A stretch of DNA of 64,000 bases, from contig NW_026570257.1 in NCBI RefSeq assembly GCF_019649055.1, forward strand, positions 930,001 through 994,000, written 5' to 3'. The first letter of the stretch is position 1, and each line of letters opens with the position of its first letter. This DNA is from Paramacrobiotus metropolitanus (Eukaryota > Tardigrada > Eutardigrada > Parachela > Macrobiotidae). Positions 50,877 to 62,840 of this stretch are shown here, piece after piece. Both the position numbers and the translations under genes were made by a program. A model generated the notes under the pieces. The model saw only the letters and a program-made list of their open reading frames with translations, ran no database searches and was not told the DNA's origin.

Positions 50877-51271
50877 GACCCGCCATTTCGTTGACGAAAA
50901 TTCGTCGACCGTCACTACGTCGAATGGACACAATGTCGACCCGTCACGACGTCGAACTAACGCTTAACTAAACCATTTCAGTTTTCTTAGGTTTTTTAGG
51001 TTTCTTAGGTTTCTTAGGTTTTCCTAGGTTTCTTAGGTTTCTTAGGTTTCTTAGGTTTCTTAGGTTTCTTAGGTTTCTTAGGTTTCTTAGGTTTCTTAGG
51101 TTTTTAGGTTTCTTAGGTTTCTTAGGTTTCTTAGGTTTCTTAGGTTTTCTTAGGTTTCTTAGGTTTCTTAGGTTTCTTAGGTTTCTTAGGTTTCTTAGGT
51201 TTCTTAGGTTTCTTAAGTTTCTTAGGTTTCTTGTGTCGGTCGACGAAGTGTTTGTCGACGAAATGTCGGGG
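50877..51271. mobile_element. Small inverted-repeat element enclosing a minisatellite
   Basis: The ends are imperfect inverted repeats about 37 bp long (CATTTCGTTGACGAA... and ...GTCGACGAAATG), flanked by a near-exact 9-bp direct repeat (AGCCGTGGT at 50868-50876, AGCCGTTGT at 51272-51280). The size of 395 bp, the absence of coding capacity and the 9-bp duplication suggest a Mutator-type MITE. Its interior is almost entirely a tandem repeat. Confidence 0.6.
50981..51232. repeat. Minisatellite, 9-bp unit TTTCTTAGG
   Basis: About 27 tandem copies with a few length variants (extra T, or lost C). It contains TTAGG but the 9-bp period does not match a telomere array. On the minus strand it creates an open frame of repeated Lys-Lys-Pro, which is not a gene. 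Confidence 0.95.
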
Positions 51272-51280
51272 AGCCGTTGT

Positions 51281-51931
51281 ATGAAACGGGATGGATCGAG
51301 TTACCCATCTACGAAATTGCCTGACACTCGGTACATCCCAAGCTGACACAGTTCCACGCTCTATGAGGACCTGCACGCTTACTGTACCTTTGACCTTCCG
51401 TATTTTCAAGCCTGACCGTGAGTGTGAGTGAATATCTCTGGCAGTTTGCTGAATTTTATAAAATCTTATGTACGATCTGTACCGCTCTGTAAAATCTGTA
51501 TCGCACCTACTGCTCTGTGAGGTTTCTTTATCCGAAACCGCATTTACAAGGGTTGATGCAGGACTTGTAACGTTGTAAGTGTATGCTTTTTCTAGGCTTA
51601 CGAATTCGTTCTTACTGTTTTGCAGTATCTTTTTAATAACGATTATTTTTCTAAGCGCTAATGGCGCGGTTATTAAGTTTTGTTATACGAATTAACTTTC
51701 GCAGATCATCTCTTTTTAGCAGATACATATTATAAGTTTTTGTAATGTATAACATTCTTCGACATTTATTGCAGATAATTAATCACCGCGTAGAAAGACC
51801 AAATACTGGTATGGGATTTGAAAGATGTATTAAAACGGCCACCACATCACGCAGTTTTGTTTCGTGAAAACGCACTACAGTATATAAACAAACTTAGCTA
51901 ATTCGACCGGTCAAAACACCAAAGCCAGTAA
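51281..51931. other. Intergenic
   Basis: 650 bases, no gene seen. Confidence 0.5.
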
Positions 51932-52888
51932 TTACCGGTAAGGGTTTGTATCTTGTAATGAACTTAGCGCTGTAGAAAACGTCCGAGCGACGTCTTTAAC
52001 GGTCGCCACACAGGACATGGTCCAGTTAGCAGTCGTAAAGTCCTTCTGGCCAAGCAGCGTCTGTAGAATAGTTAATCCATGGTAAAAGTCGATCAGGTTC
52101 TGCAGCCATTTCTCAGTATTCCCGGCCGATGCGTGGTTCTTCCCCTCCACTAAAGTAACTTGCAGTGTCAGTCCCAGCTCGTTGAGAATATACTGATATT
52201 TTGCTGCAATTAGTTTGCGTATTGTTACCGCTCAGTGCCTAATATTAGTAAAACGAGAGAAGCGGTGCTGAAATGACGTAACGTTATACCTTCGCCTTCT
52301 AAGTGGTCGCAGCACGTGAACGGCGATGTGCAATTCCAGCCAATAATCGGATTTATGGAGGCAGACTGCAGAATGGTGTCGATGGCGTTAACGATGTTGA
52401 GAGCGACATCCGGACAGTTTCCCGGTGTGATAGACAGATTCCCGGCGGCAACGGCAACCACAAGGCTACTGCCCTGCTGTAACTGCAGTATACGGCTCAG
52501 ATAGACCCCGGTGCTGTTACCAATGGTGGTGTTGGGATGCGCTGCAGCCACAACAGATAGCGCCTGAATCCAGGTGGCATAGTCTTTCTGCTCTTGCTTG
52601 TACAGCGCTACAAAGCGGTACCAAGAACTCAGTTACGCAAATTGTTATCGATAGTTCGGTTCCACCTTCTTGGTATCGCGTTTAAAGATTGCTGTTGTAT
52701 TAAAAATACTATTATAAGAAATAAATAAAACCGTATGTGCTGAATCGCTGATCACCTTCTCCAGTCAGATCGGAGTGGTTGGGCGTTGTCGGAAAGCAGC
52801 TGGGTGGTGGAGAGGTATTGTTCTGAGCTCGGATTGTCAGAAGGAGAGTGCCATAACACACGACCATCCATATCACGAATTTATCCAT
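51932..52888 (-). CDS. Secreted protein of unknown family
   Basis: Minus-strand exons 52888-52756, 52607-52290 and 52203-51932, both introns in phase 1, give 240 aa. The leader FVIWMVVCYGTLLLTIRAQ is a signal peptide and the next residues are NNT and PPPS. The mature part has several NxT/S sites (NTT, NST, NLS, NCT, NWT), a central Cys-rich patch (WNCTSPFTCCDH) and an amphipathic helical C-terminal half (EKWLQNLIDFYHGL). I do not recognise the family. Good splice signals and closing phases support a real gene. Confidence 0.7.
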
Positions 52889-53273
52889 CTACAGTTAATA
52901 TTAAATTTCTTTTAATCGAAATAACTGATGTGTCTGCCTAGTAAAAACCTGTACGTGCATGTAAAATATACGGTTTCAAGGCTTGTTGTCGGTTTTGCGG
53001 CAAACAATTTCAACCATGTTGTAAAACAATGACTGTAGTATACGATATATACAGAAAACGCATGGTTTCTGAAGGTACATGCATACAGTATCATTCGATA
53101 CGAGTGCACGGATGACGTACCTACCCGCAAAATCGCTACAATCGAGCGCTCAGATCATCCTAGCGGCTAGCCACTGCTTTCGCTGTAACATGTATCTCCA
53201 GCGCGGCAATGGTCGCAATTCGCGGCAAGATGTATCAGCGACTGACTGTACGTTACAGCTGTTTTTTAAGCAA
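52889..53273. other. Intergenic
   Basis: Nothing recognised in the 385 bases before the MITE. Confidence 0.5.
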
Positions 53274-53276
53274 TAA

Positions 53277-53568
53277 GGCGCGATTCAAGTATTACGTAAC
53301 GCTAAGGGGTGGGGGGGTGGTCATGGGTTTTTGTTACGCCTTGTTACATGGGGTAGGGGGTCCAAAAATTTTTGTTACTTGCGGGCCGACACCCCATAAA
53401 AAAACGAAAAAAATTAATATATTTTAATTGAAATTTAATAGGGGGGTGGTCGGGCTCTCTGTTACGTATGCAGTTAGGGGGTCGAAAATTTTGTTATGCG
53501 GTGTTACAAGGGGTGGGGGGTGGTCCAAAATCACGAAAAATCGCGTTACGTAATACTTGAATCGCGCC
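53277..53568. mobile_element. PIF/Harbinger-like MITE, TAA target-site duplication
   Basis: Perfect 26-bp terminal inverted repeats beginning GGCGCGATTCAAGTATTACG, flanked on both sides by TAA (53274-53276 and 53569-53571). A 3-bp TWA duplication is the mark of PIF/Harbinger elements. The 292-bp body is non-coding, with several G-runs (GGGGTGGGGGGGTGG and similar). Confidence 0.75.
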
Positions 53569-53759
53569 TAACAGAAAACTCAATGAGGTTAGTTGGTTAT
53601 TTTTGTCCTAATTATAGTTATTAAGTGCAATGCGCTTTGGATCGGAGCTAATATTCACCGTATAATATCTAGTTTCGATGAATTTTATCGATCAGACATG
53701 AATGAATATATTACAAACGCTACTCGTTTTTTTCTGACATACAGAGTAGTAAGCACATA

Positions 53760-55044
53760 CTAATACTTCATGCCAGATTTAACAGAACTTCTTAAAGCCA
53801 CAACGGTAGCAAACTCAGCGGATCGTTCTTGGTTGATAGCCGGGAGCTGTTTATCTTTCGCAAGGAATTTGTTGAATATTTTGCATATGCTTCTTAATCT
53901 GCGACGGTACTCCGCGTTCATCATCAGAAAAATCAGCTATAAGAAGCCCAGGTTGCAGATTAATAATATTTACCGTATTTATTATTCTTGATCATCAAAT
54001 ATTGTAGCAAAGCAGTGTTCATACATACCGATACAATATGAATTAATGAATATGAATTAATGAATTACAATATTGACTAGCGAAAATGACGATTTTATCG
54101 AACCCGCAATCACTTGAAATAGAAGTAACTCAACCTACCGGAATTGTAGCATATCCAACCAGGAACACAGCTCGAATAATTAGTGATAACAGCGGAAGTT
54201 TGACATAAGCAACGGGATACAAGCTCAAAGCAATCGGCGCCGGCATTAACGTGGCCACATACCACAGATACGACACAAAGAGAATCTTGGCGCTTCGGTA
54301 TCGCCGCTCAAATAACCTTCGCGTCTGGACATTATCTCCTTTTTTAACCACTGTTTTCTGCTCCGCACGGATTTGCCTCTGATCCAGGCGGTTTTTAACG
54401 GCTACTCCGATAAAAATCCCCAAGTACAATAATCCCAAAATAGTCAGCGGCAGCGTGACATTGACGTTGGTGACAATGGCGAAATTCACATCCGGTTTGG
54501 TAATTCCGCACGTCCCCCATGGCGCCGTGACCCCGTAGGTACCGGCACGACCGTAAACAATCTGCGTGGAGCAGCCGAAACACACTGCCCAGATGCTCAG
54601 AATCATCACAACAATCACTTTATTCTGGATCAAGACTGAATATTTCATGGGGAAGAATATGGCAATGAATCGGTTAATGCCGATTAACAGCGATGACCAG
54701 TTGACCGCGTTAATACAGGTGTAGTACATCCACGTTGTATAGACACAGAAAGGTGTACTTAGTGGATAATAAGGTGCGTAGCAGTAGGTGGAGACGGTGA
54801 TAAGGAAGAGATGGACGGCACAGTGCGAGGTGAGGACTGCCAGGAGGTGGGCGATCAGAATCCCGGAACCGATGCGTAATTTGGCTGTTGAGAGAATGAT
54901 GGACATGACCAGCAGATTGAGAATGGTGCCACCGATGCAGAAGGTCATCATGGCCCCGAACCACACCGCCAGACCGACACGGTAGGTGGTGTATAAGGAC
55001 GGTGTTGCGGTCGTATTGAACGTGGTGAGATTGGAGGAATTCAT
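53760..55044 (-). CDS. Orphan rhodopsin-like GPCR, two exons (GPCR-3)
   Basis: Minus-strand exons 55044-54139 and 53936-53760 (360 aa). The N-terminus has NSS, NLT and NTT glycosylation sites. Exon 1 holds TM1 to the first part of TM7 and ends ATT CCG|GTAGGT in phase 0. Exon 2 completes TM7 (IPLIFLMMNAEYRRRL) and a 50-residue tail. The cysteine pair is TPFC and GTCGIT; the end of TM3 is INRFIAIFFP in place of DRY. GPCR-4 at 61676-62840 has the same intron at the same codon and similar landmarks (INRFVAI, CGIT, KxLxVSYLWY), so the two are paralogues. The ligand is unknown. Confidence 0.88.
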
Positions 55045-57156
55045 ACTGGAAAGATGTGGATTCCACTCACAATTTTACGAAAAAATTGCTGCTTTCATGC
55101 TACACTTTCCTTGTTCTACACATTCATTTAATATGCCTATAAATTGCGCTGAATAATTTCTCGGAATGAAAACTGCCAACAAACTGTAAAATAGGCAAAA
55201 TATATTATTGAGACTTATATAAATGACGGCAGTATAAAGAATTGAAGAAATAACTGAAAATAAATTCAGCGGAGAAAGTGTATAACGGCATACGGTAAAA
55301 ATGCCCCATCATAGCTAAATTTAACAATTTGTCGGATTCTCAGCCGTACAGTCTGTACACTGGTGCGACATTTCACCTTTTACGCGATTACGGAGACTCT
55401 CAGCGACAACCAGTATACTGTAAGTGGTTTCATTTTGGTATGCTCGCGATTGTCCTACGGCAAAGATCCTCCTTTCGCTTTCATTTCCAAAGGGAAAACA
55501 GTTTAATCTTTGATTTTAAGCTATAATCAATAGAAAACATCTTGAGCGAACAGTGTGACGTCATCCTCCTCCTATGCGCTTGCCGGGTTCAAACAATATT
55601 AGGTAACAGAAACTGTCAGAAAGGATGGTACCGTATCGTATAACACCACTGGAGTGTGTGATGTTTTGCATAATCTACACAAGACGGTATGCAGCCAATT
55701 CCGCTGGCAAACGCAGAGTAAACATCCGCACAGCTCTCGATAAATCAAAGCAGGCTCCCCAGTGATTTATTTAGTAAATATTAAGTCGGCGGCGAAAGAT
55801 TATCCAATGCTGGACATTTGTGCAACACTCCTTTTCTTTAACGCAGCAACCGGCATCGTTTAAATGAATTTTTTATAAATTTTTCACCATGATAATGTCG
55901 TGTTACATGATCGATACGTCGAGTAACCACTTCCCTGCCACGCTGAGCGGTATGAGCACTCTTCTCTCTCAAACTGGTATGGCGAAAACAACTTGGAGGA
56001 ACTATGGAGATAAGAACCGGAACACAGGAACCAGGAATCCCTATCAGGAGCCCTGCGAGCCACACGAACAGACGAACGAATACCTTACTTCTCACTTCTG
56101 GTCTCGGGTAATACAAGGATCAGATCAAGGTGAAAGTCAATTGTGACGCGAGTATACTGCGGCTGACTACGCTATAATCCGAAAGGTCGATTATGAACGC
56201 CAGTCGTAGCCTTTAGAACATACTGCCCTTTATTTTAATTCACAAGTATTTCCTCGACACATAGGAGTCAGAAAAGTAAGAATGTCAGAAATCGAGAGAC
56301 TAATTCCTGACTGCCTCCGATATTAGGCATCACTCGAGCTTATATAGACTAGTAGAAGTACACGGCATACATCGCTAGGGATTTATCGTACGACCAATCA
56401 CAGGTAGAGGGATGACTAGATAATAACATGGCGGCTCGTATTTACAGGTGAAAGGCGGACATCTTAGAGGCATCTGGACGTACGATGTGGGTACATCCTC
56501 CTACCCACGTCAATAAACAGTGAATCGAAATGAAATTAAACGCAGTTTGCATTAAACGCATTTTTACCGCAGGTCTGCATCGTGATTTAGCGTTTTTTTT
56601 ACAACGGCATTATCTGGTTTTATTTATCAAATTGTCTAGGGTATAGACAGTAAGTCTACTCGTAGAGTGTTGAGAAGGCCGGAAATGAACTTGGTGCGTG
56701 TGCGGATCGCCAGGATCCCCGACAAAAGCGGAGGCTTTGTAAATCAGAAGCCACGAAGTATGACCATGAATTAGTAACGTTTCTAGTGTCTCCTCTAACG
56801 GTCGACAGTCAAAACCTTCATATATTGCTGAGCTGATAATTATTGTATTAGATTCTTCTAACCAGAATAATCGATTTTTTTGTTATTTTGATCGATATGT
56901 ATAATACGTACAGTACTAATCGATATCGATCCAGGGAAGTTATCTAAGCCGGCCCAGAAAGACGATTTACGCTTAACGGATGCTTATACAGATCAGCCCA
57001 ACAGACGATGGTTTTTTTAAATTTTTCTCTAATCAAGCGAAGGACCATAAAGTGTTTCAAATAGTGCAACATAATTTCCTACCAGTTCAGATTCGGATTT
57101 TGCTTTTCCGTTGCAACAAAGATTTTTGTCGGCATTCTGGTGCCGCTTAGGTATAG
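55045..57156. other. Long intergenic region
   Basis: 2.1 kb between the GPCR-3 start and the peroxidase stop. Frames at 55838-56146 on both strands overlap each other and have no family features. No gene is called. Confidence 0.5.
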
Positions 57157-60100
57157 TTATTCTTCAGTTAAGTTCTTTATGAGTAAGGCATAATTTACGT
57201 CAGTCTCTTTCATAAAATCTGGATCATCACATTCAACTGACTCTTTGCTGCAAAATAAAAATTATCCAGCGTTAAACAAGGAAACAGAATAAGACTGGAG
57301 AGATATCTACAGTAGCTAGGTTTAAGGCTCTGTGTTTACCTCAGTTTCAGGACTTCCCTCTGAATTGTGTCAACGGCAGTCAAATCGCACATTAGTCTAG
57401 CCAAAGATGTCTTACGAATCTGGGCTAATTGAGCTACAAAAACATACCAAAAGTTACGCATATACTCGCACAACGGAAACATTCTAACTTGTCGCCGGTA
57501 TTGTACTACGCCTGTACTTACTTACCTCCCGTAAATTGTGATTTTCCATTGACGGTATTTTCAAACTCATACCAGAATCTGTCACCAAATTTGGTATGCT
57601 GAAACTGCTTCGCTATGATGCAGGAAAATGTTGGTCCGAGCAGTCCACCATATTCTGGATCAGGCTTCTCAGAAATGCCTCCAGCAAAAAGGTCCTAAAC
57701 AGCATCGAAGTTTGCTAGAACCCCACCTGGCCCAACGGTTTCATACACACCGATACAACTATTTGCTTACCACATCCATTGGAGAAATGTACAGAGACTT
57801 TATAGTTTTCAGTGAATCTCCGTTAAAGACGCCATCCCACACCGGAGAATCCCATGAAGGATCCACGCTGATATCTCCCAAACAGTATGAGCGGAGATCG
57901 TAGTACGTTCCTATGCCTAAAAGAATTTCCACTACTCAGTCGATTCTCTGGACAAGTCCATGCTGTAACCGACTCACCATGATCGCGCCCGCGTTGGATA
58001 TTCGTCGCAAATAGATCTCCACCGTATGGCGCACTAGGCTTCTTGAACAGTTTATTCTGCACTTCGCCGGTTATCTGCTGATCCATTTTCAAAGCTGCAT
58101 GCGTACAGTGACCTTTCAGCAGAGCGCCAACGTCGTCGCTGTCGGATATGGCTAAACCGATGTTATTTAAGTTGTCGGACAATGGGTCGCTGCTGACATC
58201 GCCCGATGAGCTTTGTTTGTAGATATTATCGTGCAGCAGTGAGTGTCCAAATCTACAAAGTTGAGTCATCATCACTGAACTGGAAAACGAGGGCGATGTG
58301 CAACAGTTACACGTTTACCGGCCCGCGGCAGTTGAATATTCCAGGATAACCTTGCCAAATCCGGGATGATACTGTTTTGCCGGAAGGTAATGAGTTCCGT
58401 TTAATACTGACAGCTCGTATAAGGCCATTCGACGTTTTCCCAGGATTAGCGGAAGGAATTCATTAAACACAATATGCTGGTATTGTGCGGTGACAATTCG
58501 CCGCGCTGCCTAAAATTGCGCTTTTTAAAACTCGCATTAGACTGTTGCGCTATTTAGCATTAGGCTGTTAACCTGTATTTACAGCTTTTTACCTGAAACA
58601 CCTTTTCATCATCAAAATCTGCATACTGCTCCGAAATAAGATCTGCGATTCTGTTATGATGACGTATCCACAGCTGCAACGGCCATAGTCGTTTAACGAG
58701 TTTTATGTTTACGTAATTTAGATTTGTATCGTCTACAAGTTGAATAAGAATATTCTGTGTAAGAAATGGAAAGTTGAAGCGTTACAGTGTGCATCGCGGA
58801 AAGCGCTGGTTGTTCCCCGGCTCGCGGGTCTCCTGCCATAACACAGCACTGGCCGTCCTCGCACGGGGCGTTGGTGGTGTGGGGGTTTTCCTGGCAGGCG
58901 TCGTCGTCCTGCATGGGCAGAAACGTGTCGGGTGTATCCTTGAGAGACCGCCGCTTGCGACTAGCATCGTACGGATAGCTAATCAGCATCTCTCCACTGT
59001 CAAACTTTCGCAACATGGTCGATTCCTTGCCACCGGAACCATAGATATTGGATCCGTCCAGCCAGTGGGAATTTTGATTTATTTGTAAACGCACGCCCAG
59101 ACCTGAACCGAAATACGCGGGGTTACTAAGAATGTGTTACGCATTGTCTTTTAATAATTTAATTTTAGAGCGGTACCTACCAGAAATACGAAGCGACACT
59201 TTTCTGACTGTACATATTATGAAATATGATTTTGTAATAAACTTCTGTCACTGATCAGAAGATTGTTTACCGCATGCAGGATCAGTTGTAGTTCCGACTG
59301 ATCGAGCAAAATTCAGGCATGTCACACCATAATCCGAATAAAATGGATCATAATCGGAAACCGCAATGGCCAGACACTCCCGAGACGTATGGAACGGACA
59401 GCATAATGGCAATGCCGGCTTGCCGTAGTTTTTTCGCATAAACATCGGTGCTGCATAACAAATCTATGTAGTGTCGGAATACTTTTCATTCAGTTGCAAA
59501 GAAATCACTATACTTCTATACATAATAGGTATCATTTACTTAGGGTCAAATCATGGTCAAGAAACTGTCCGAATGTTGTCAGCAGCAGCGAGATGGTTTT
59601 GTCGGCTGTCCGCACCGACTGGCTCAGTGTGCTGCTAACGGCCCGCGCACTGGGCAGCGGTGAGCATTTGCTGGTTTCTCGGAGACTGTACCGTCTGGCC
59701 AAGTCGCAGCCTGGGATAAAGAGATAAGTTACACTAACTTTAGTGAACTAAGTAGTGTTCCACAAAGTATAAGGAACGACAAGTCTATGCTCCGTTTCTG
59801 GTTAGTTGTTACCGTCTGCATATCTGTTAGCGACCAATCGCTGCTGTGTCGTGCCGGCCATTCCCAGATTCGGCACGCCCAGATCATTGCACGATCCGTC
59901 TTCATTGCGGAAAGCTTTAGTTTTGCTGCATTTCGCATTGGGGTGTGCTTCGATAGCGGGGCAAACTTTACTGGGTTTGCAGAACCCGGCCAGCGGTATG
60001 CAGTGACCCTTTTCGTCCGTTGTTAGCGTATTCCCGTTAGCAAGCCTAAACAAATAAATCGCCCTCGAATAACAGCAAGCCCAGAAAAGATGACGACAAA

Positions 60101-60615
60101 ATGTAATAAGACAGTTTCATCTTCGTACCAGTTTCGTGTAGTTTCCAACGCGAAACTGTTCCGGAGGCCGGTCAGGGACGTTTTCATGCTCTCTTCATTT
60201 GGTTTACTGAAGGCCGGAAGCATGCTAGCTAAAAATTAAATATTGGAAAAAGAAATTACATTTATTGACCCTTGCGTTTAATATAAAGCAGACCAATCGA
60301 AAATTTTTGCTTAGCTGTTATCCGTTCGTTTCTTCAGACCGCGATTTGGTCATTACAGTTCACAGCTTGATCTAACGCTTTGTACAACAAAAACTTCTTA
60401 CATGCGTTAATGGGTGGACCACCATTTAACTCTTCATACGCATCTTTATATGAAATTTGCAGAGCCGATAGCATCATCTGCTGATCGGGAATACCGTTGG
60501 CAGCAAAATTGACCGTATAATCCGGAACTGGAGCGATTCGTGCCTGCTTCAGCTCCGCATGGGCGCGTGTGCCAGCCAATAAACCGCAAAACAATACGAC
60601 AACAAGGCGATCCAT
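57157..60615 (-). CDS. Secreted animal haem peroxidase, 13 exons
   Basis: Haem enzyme of the animal peroxidase/peroxinectin group that oxidises substrates with hydrogen peroxide outside the cell. Minus-strand exons: 60615-60357, 60228-60129, 60045-59813, 59710-59540, 59450-59271, 59102-58786, 58673-58593, 58509-58319, 58279-57978, 57916-57771, 57694-57526, 57433-57340, 57247-57157; every phase closes (777 aa). Signal peptide [16 protein letters not shown]. Landmarks: [22 protein letters not shown], distal Gln/Asp/His in [20 protein letters not shown], catalytic Arg in RHHNRIADL (usually REHNR), proximal His in [34 protein letters not shown] and GDRFWYE. No Ig or LRR domains, so it is not a full peroxidasin. 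One intron is only 39 bp. The exon 1-3 junctions are the least certain. Confidence 0.93.
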
Positions 60616-61116
60616 GATTAGCAGGAAAAATAAATATTAGTATAAAGAAGCCACAAAGCTGTGATAGTACTGTAAACACGAAAACGGATGGCAGAATCCC
60701 ATCCGTCAGTTTACTGTGCTAGTAAACAACTGGACGTTAACAAAATCAAGTTTTCTTGTGGACTCTGACAAAAATATCCCAGATAAGAGTGATTTATCGT
60801 TTTGCTAATCGGTAACCGATTTGGTGATTTTGTTTCTTTTATTTTAATGTGACAATAGTGGCCAATCTTATCAAGCCGGTCAGAAACTGACTGGAGCTCA
60901 TTAATATGTTGAACGTGACGAAGCACGCTGTTATTGAATTTTCGATACTAATGTTCGTTAGCCGGGTGATGTTGTCCTAAGCAGCCACTGACTGGTTTTT
61001 GATGGGTTTTTGACTGGTTTTCGTTCAAAAAGAGTTTTGTTATTTACTTTTACTCTGGCTTAATAAGAATATGAACCGAAAAAACAATTATTAGAAACCA
61101 AAAAAGAAAAAAAGTT
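60616..61116. other. Promoter region of the peroxidase gene
   Basis: 500 bases upstream of the peroxidase ATG on the minus strand, up to the tRNA gene; no other gene. Confidence 0.5.
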
Positions 61117-61199
61117 GACGACGGTGGGATTTGAACCCACGCCTACCGAAGTAGACTGGTACCTGAAACCAGCGCCTTAGACCGCTCGGCCACATCGTC
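61117..61199 (-). tRNA. tRNA-Leu (anticodon CAG)
   Basis: 83 nt, class II. The acceptor stem GACGATG/CGTCGTC has one G-T pair. The D arm starts TGGCCGAGCGGTC, which is also the A box. The anticodon stem CTGGT/ACCAG encloses a 7-nt loop with CAG in the centre. A variable arm of the CTACTTCGGTAG kind and the T arm GTGGGTTCAAATCCCAC (B box GGTTCAAATCC) complete it. No intron, and CCA is not encoded. Confidence 0.95.
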
Positions 61200-61675
61200 T
61201 TAACTGATGTTCGATTGCCTATTGAACAAACAAGCTGTGGCAATCGGTGATTCAGCTGTTTATCAGTGTATTCGTGCTCTTACCCCCGTCGCGCTAACTT
61301 ACGCAATGAGTACTGCACTGCCGCAGATTACCCAGTTTATTTTAAACTCTGCAGAAGCGTCGTAGTGTACAAACTACTGTATCACACTACGAAGTTATGA
61401 AATCTCTAATAATTGTTATAAACCTGTATAAAGTACGTACAAAATACCAAAATTAATAATAAATATAGTTAGCTGCATAAATACTGCGGGTAATAACAAC
61501 ACACCCGATTATACATTACCAAGCAACACGGCGCTAGCTAGAAGTACATAAAATTCTATGCATAGTCAACTCGTAAGATGTTTATTCACCGAAGTAATGT
61601 AGCATTCATGCGTAAAAAGGCCAGCTTTCGCATGTTATGTCCTTTACGCATTCAACAAATGTAACTCAATTAATC
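61200..61675. other. Intergenic
   Basis: 480 bases between the tRNA and the GPCR-4 stop; no gene seen. Confidence 0.5.
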
Positions 61676-62840
61676 TCAATAAAACATTTCATTTGGCTGG
61701 TTTTTGGCATGAACATGTTTTGAAATTGTAAAAATTTCTTGTGTGCACGGGAAAGTTGGTGGCTGTGGAGACCGGAAGTGGGATATGGAATGGTACAGCT
61801 GCACAAATCTTGATCGATAATCATTGCTTAAAGCCAGATAAATAAACTGTAAACACAAAACGTTATTGCACACTGCATACCTAGTACAAGTAGAGATACT
61901 GTATTCGGTGTGCATGCTACAGAAATGAGAAAGTATGTACCGGTATGGTTGTGTATCCGCACAATAAAAGCACCCTCAGGAACAGCTGCAGCAGCGGTGA
62001 TGAGCTGTACACGTGGGGGAAGATACTGGAGGCAATGGGAGCCGGCATAAAGCACACGGAATACCACAGATATGACACCGACAACATCTTGACACTGCGG
62101 TACCGCTTCTGCACCAAACTATTTCGCCGTTCAATGGCCCTTTCCACGACATGCCGAATCTTCCGCCGACGCAGAAGCGCGCGCCATCCTACCGTCGCAA
62201 AAATTGCCACGTACATCACGCCTTCGAGAGCCGTGGGGAAGGTCACACAGATCACCGTGATCATCGGATAGATCATGGAATTCCTAATCACGGTGATGCC
62301 ACAGGCGCCCCAGGGGCGGGTCGCTTCGAAGCGCCCTCCATGATTAAAAAACACTAAAAAGTTGCAGCATAACACCACCGTCCAGCTCAACGCAATCAGC
62401 GAGAATCCCACTTTGTACGAGGCGAAATGGGCGTTGTACTTGTACGGATACACAATCGCCACAAAGCGATTAATACTGATTAACATGGCCGTCCAATTAA
62501 CGACGTACAGGGTGGAGAAGTAGAACAGTACTGTTACCCGGCAGAAGGTTATGCCTAGTGGCTGCTTAGGAGCCATATAGTACGTTGTCACAGTTAAAAG
62601 CGGAAGATGGACAGCGCATAACGTGGCACTGACCAATAGTAAATGAGCGATTAAAACGCCGCATCCTGAGCGTAATTTCTCCGACGACAGAATGGTGATA
62701 GTTAGAGTGATGTTAGCTACGGCACCGACAGCGCTTAGTCCCATCATAACAGCGAACCACAACGTGACAAAGAAATGGTACTCAATCCACATGGAGCGGT
62801 CATATAACGTCAGATTAGAATTATTTTGCCCGATCTCCAT
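61676..62840 (-). CDS. Orphan rhodopsin-like GPCR, two exons (GPCR-4)
   Basis: Minus-strand exons from about 62840 to 61941 and 61846-61676 (364 aa). The start is the ATG of MEIGQNNSNLTLYD; NNS and NLT are glycosylation sites. Exon 1 ends ATA CCG|GTACAT in phase 0, and a 94-bp intron ends TGTTTACAG. Exon 2 reads FIYLALSNDYRSRF, so TM7 ends IPFIY in place of NPxxY, followed by helix 8. The cysteine pair is ITFC and GACGIT; INRFVAIVYP replaces DRY. The cytoplasmic loop before TM6 has a basic cluster (RRRKIRHVVERAIERR). It is a paralogue of GPCR-3 with the same intron position. Confidence 0.88.

Noticed and set aside
50981-51232. Telomere-like TTAGG repeats
   Set aside because: The period is 9 bp, not 5 or 6, and the array is internal and enclosed by inverted repeats.
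51140-51409. Minus-strand frame rich in Lys-Lys-Pro
   Set aside because: It is the translation of the 9-bp minisatellite and its flank; no start context or conserved part.
53276-53570. CRISPR-like or bacterial repeat
   Set aside because: Only a single pair of inverted ends with G-rich filler; no spaced direct repeats, and the DNA is eukaryotic.
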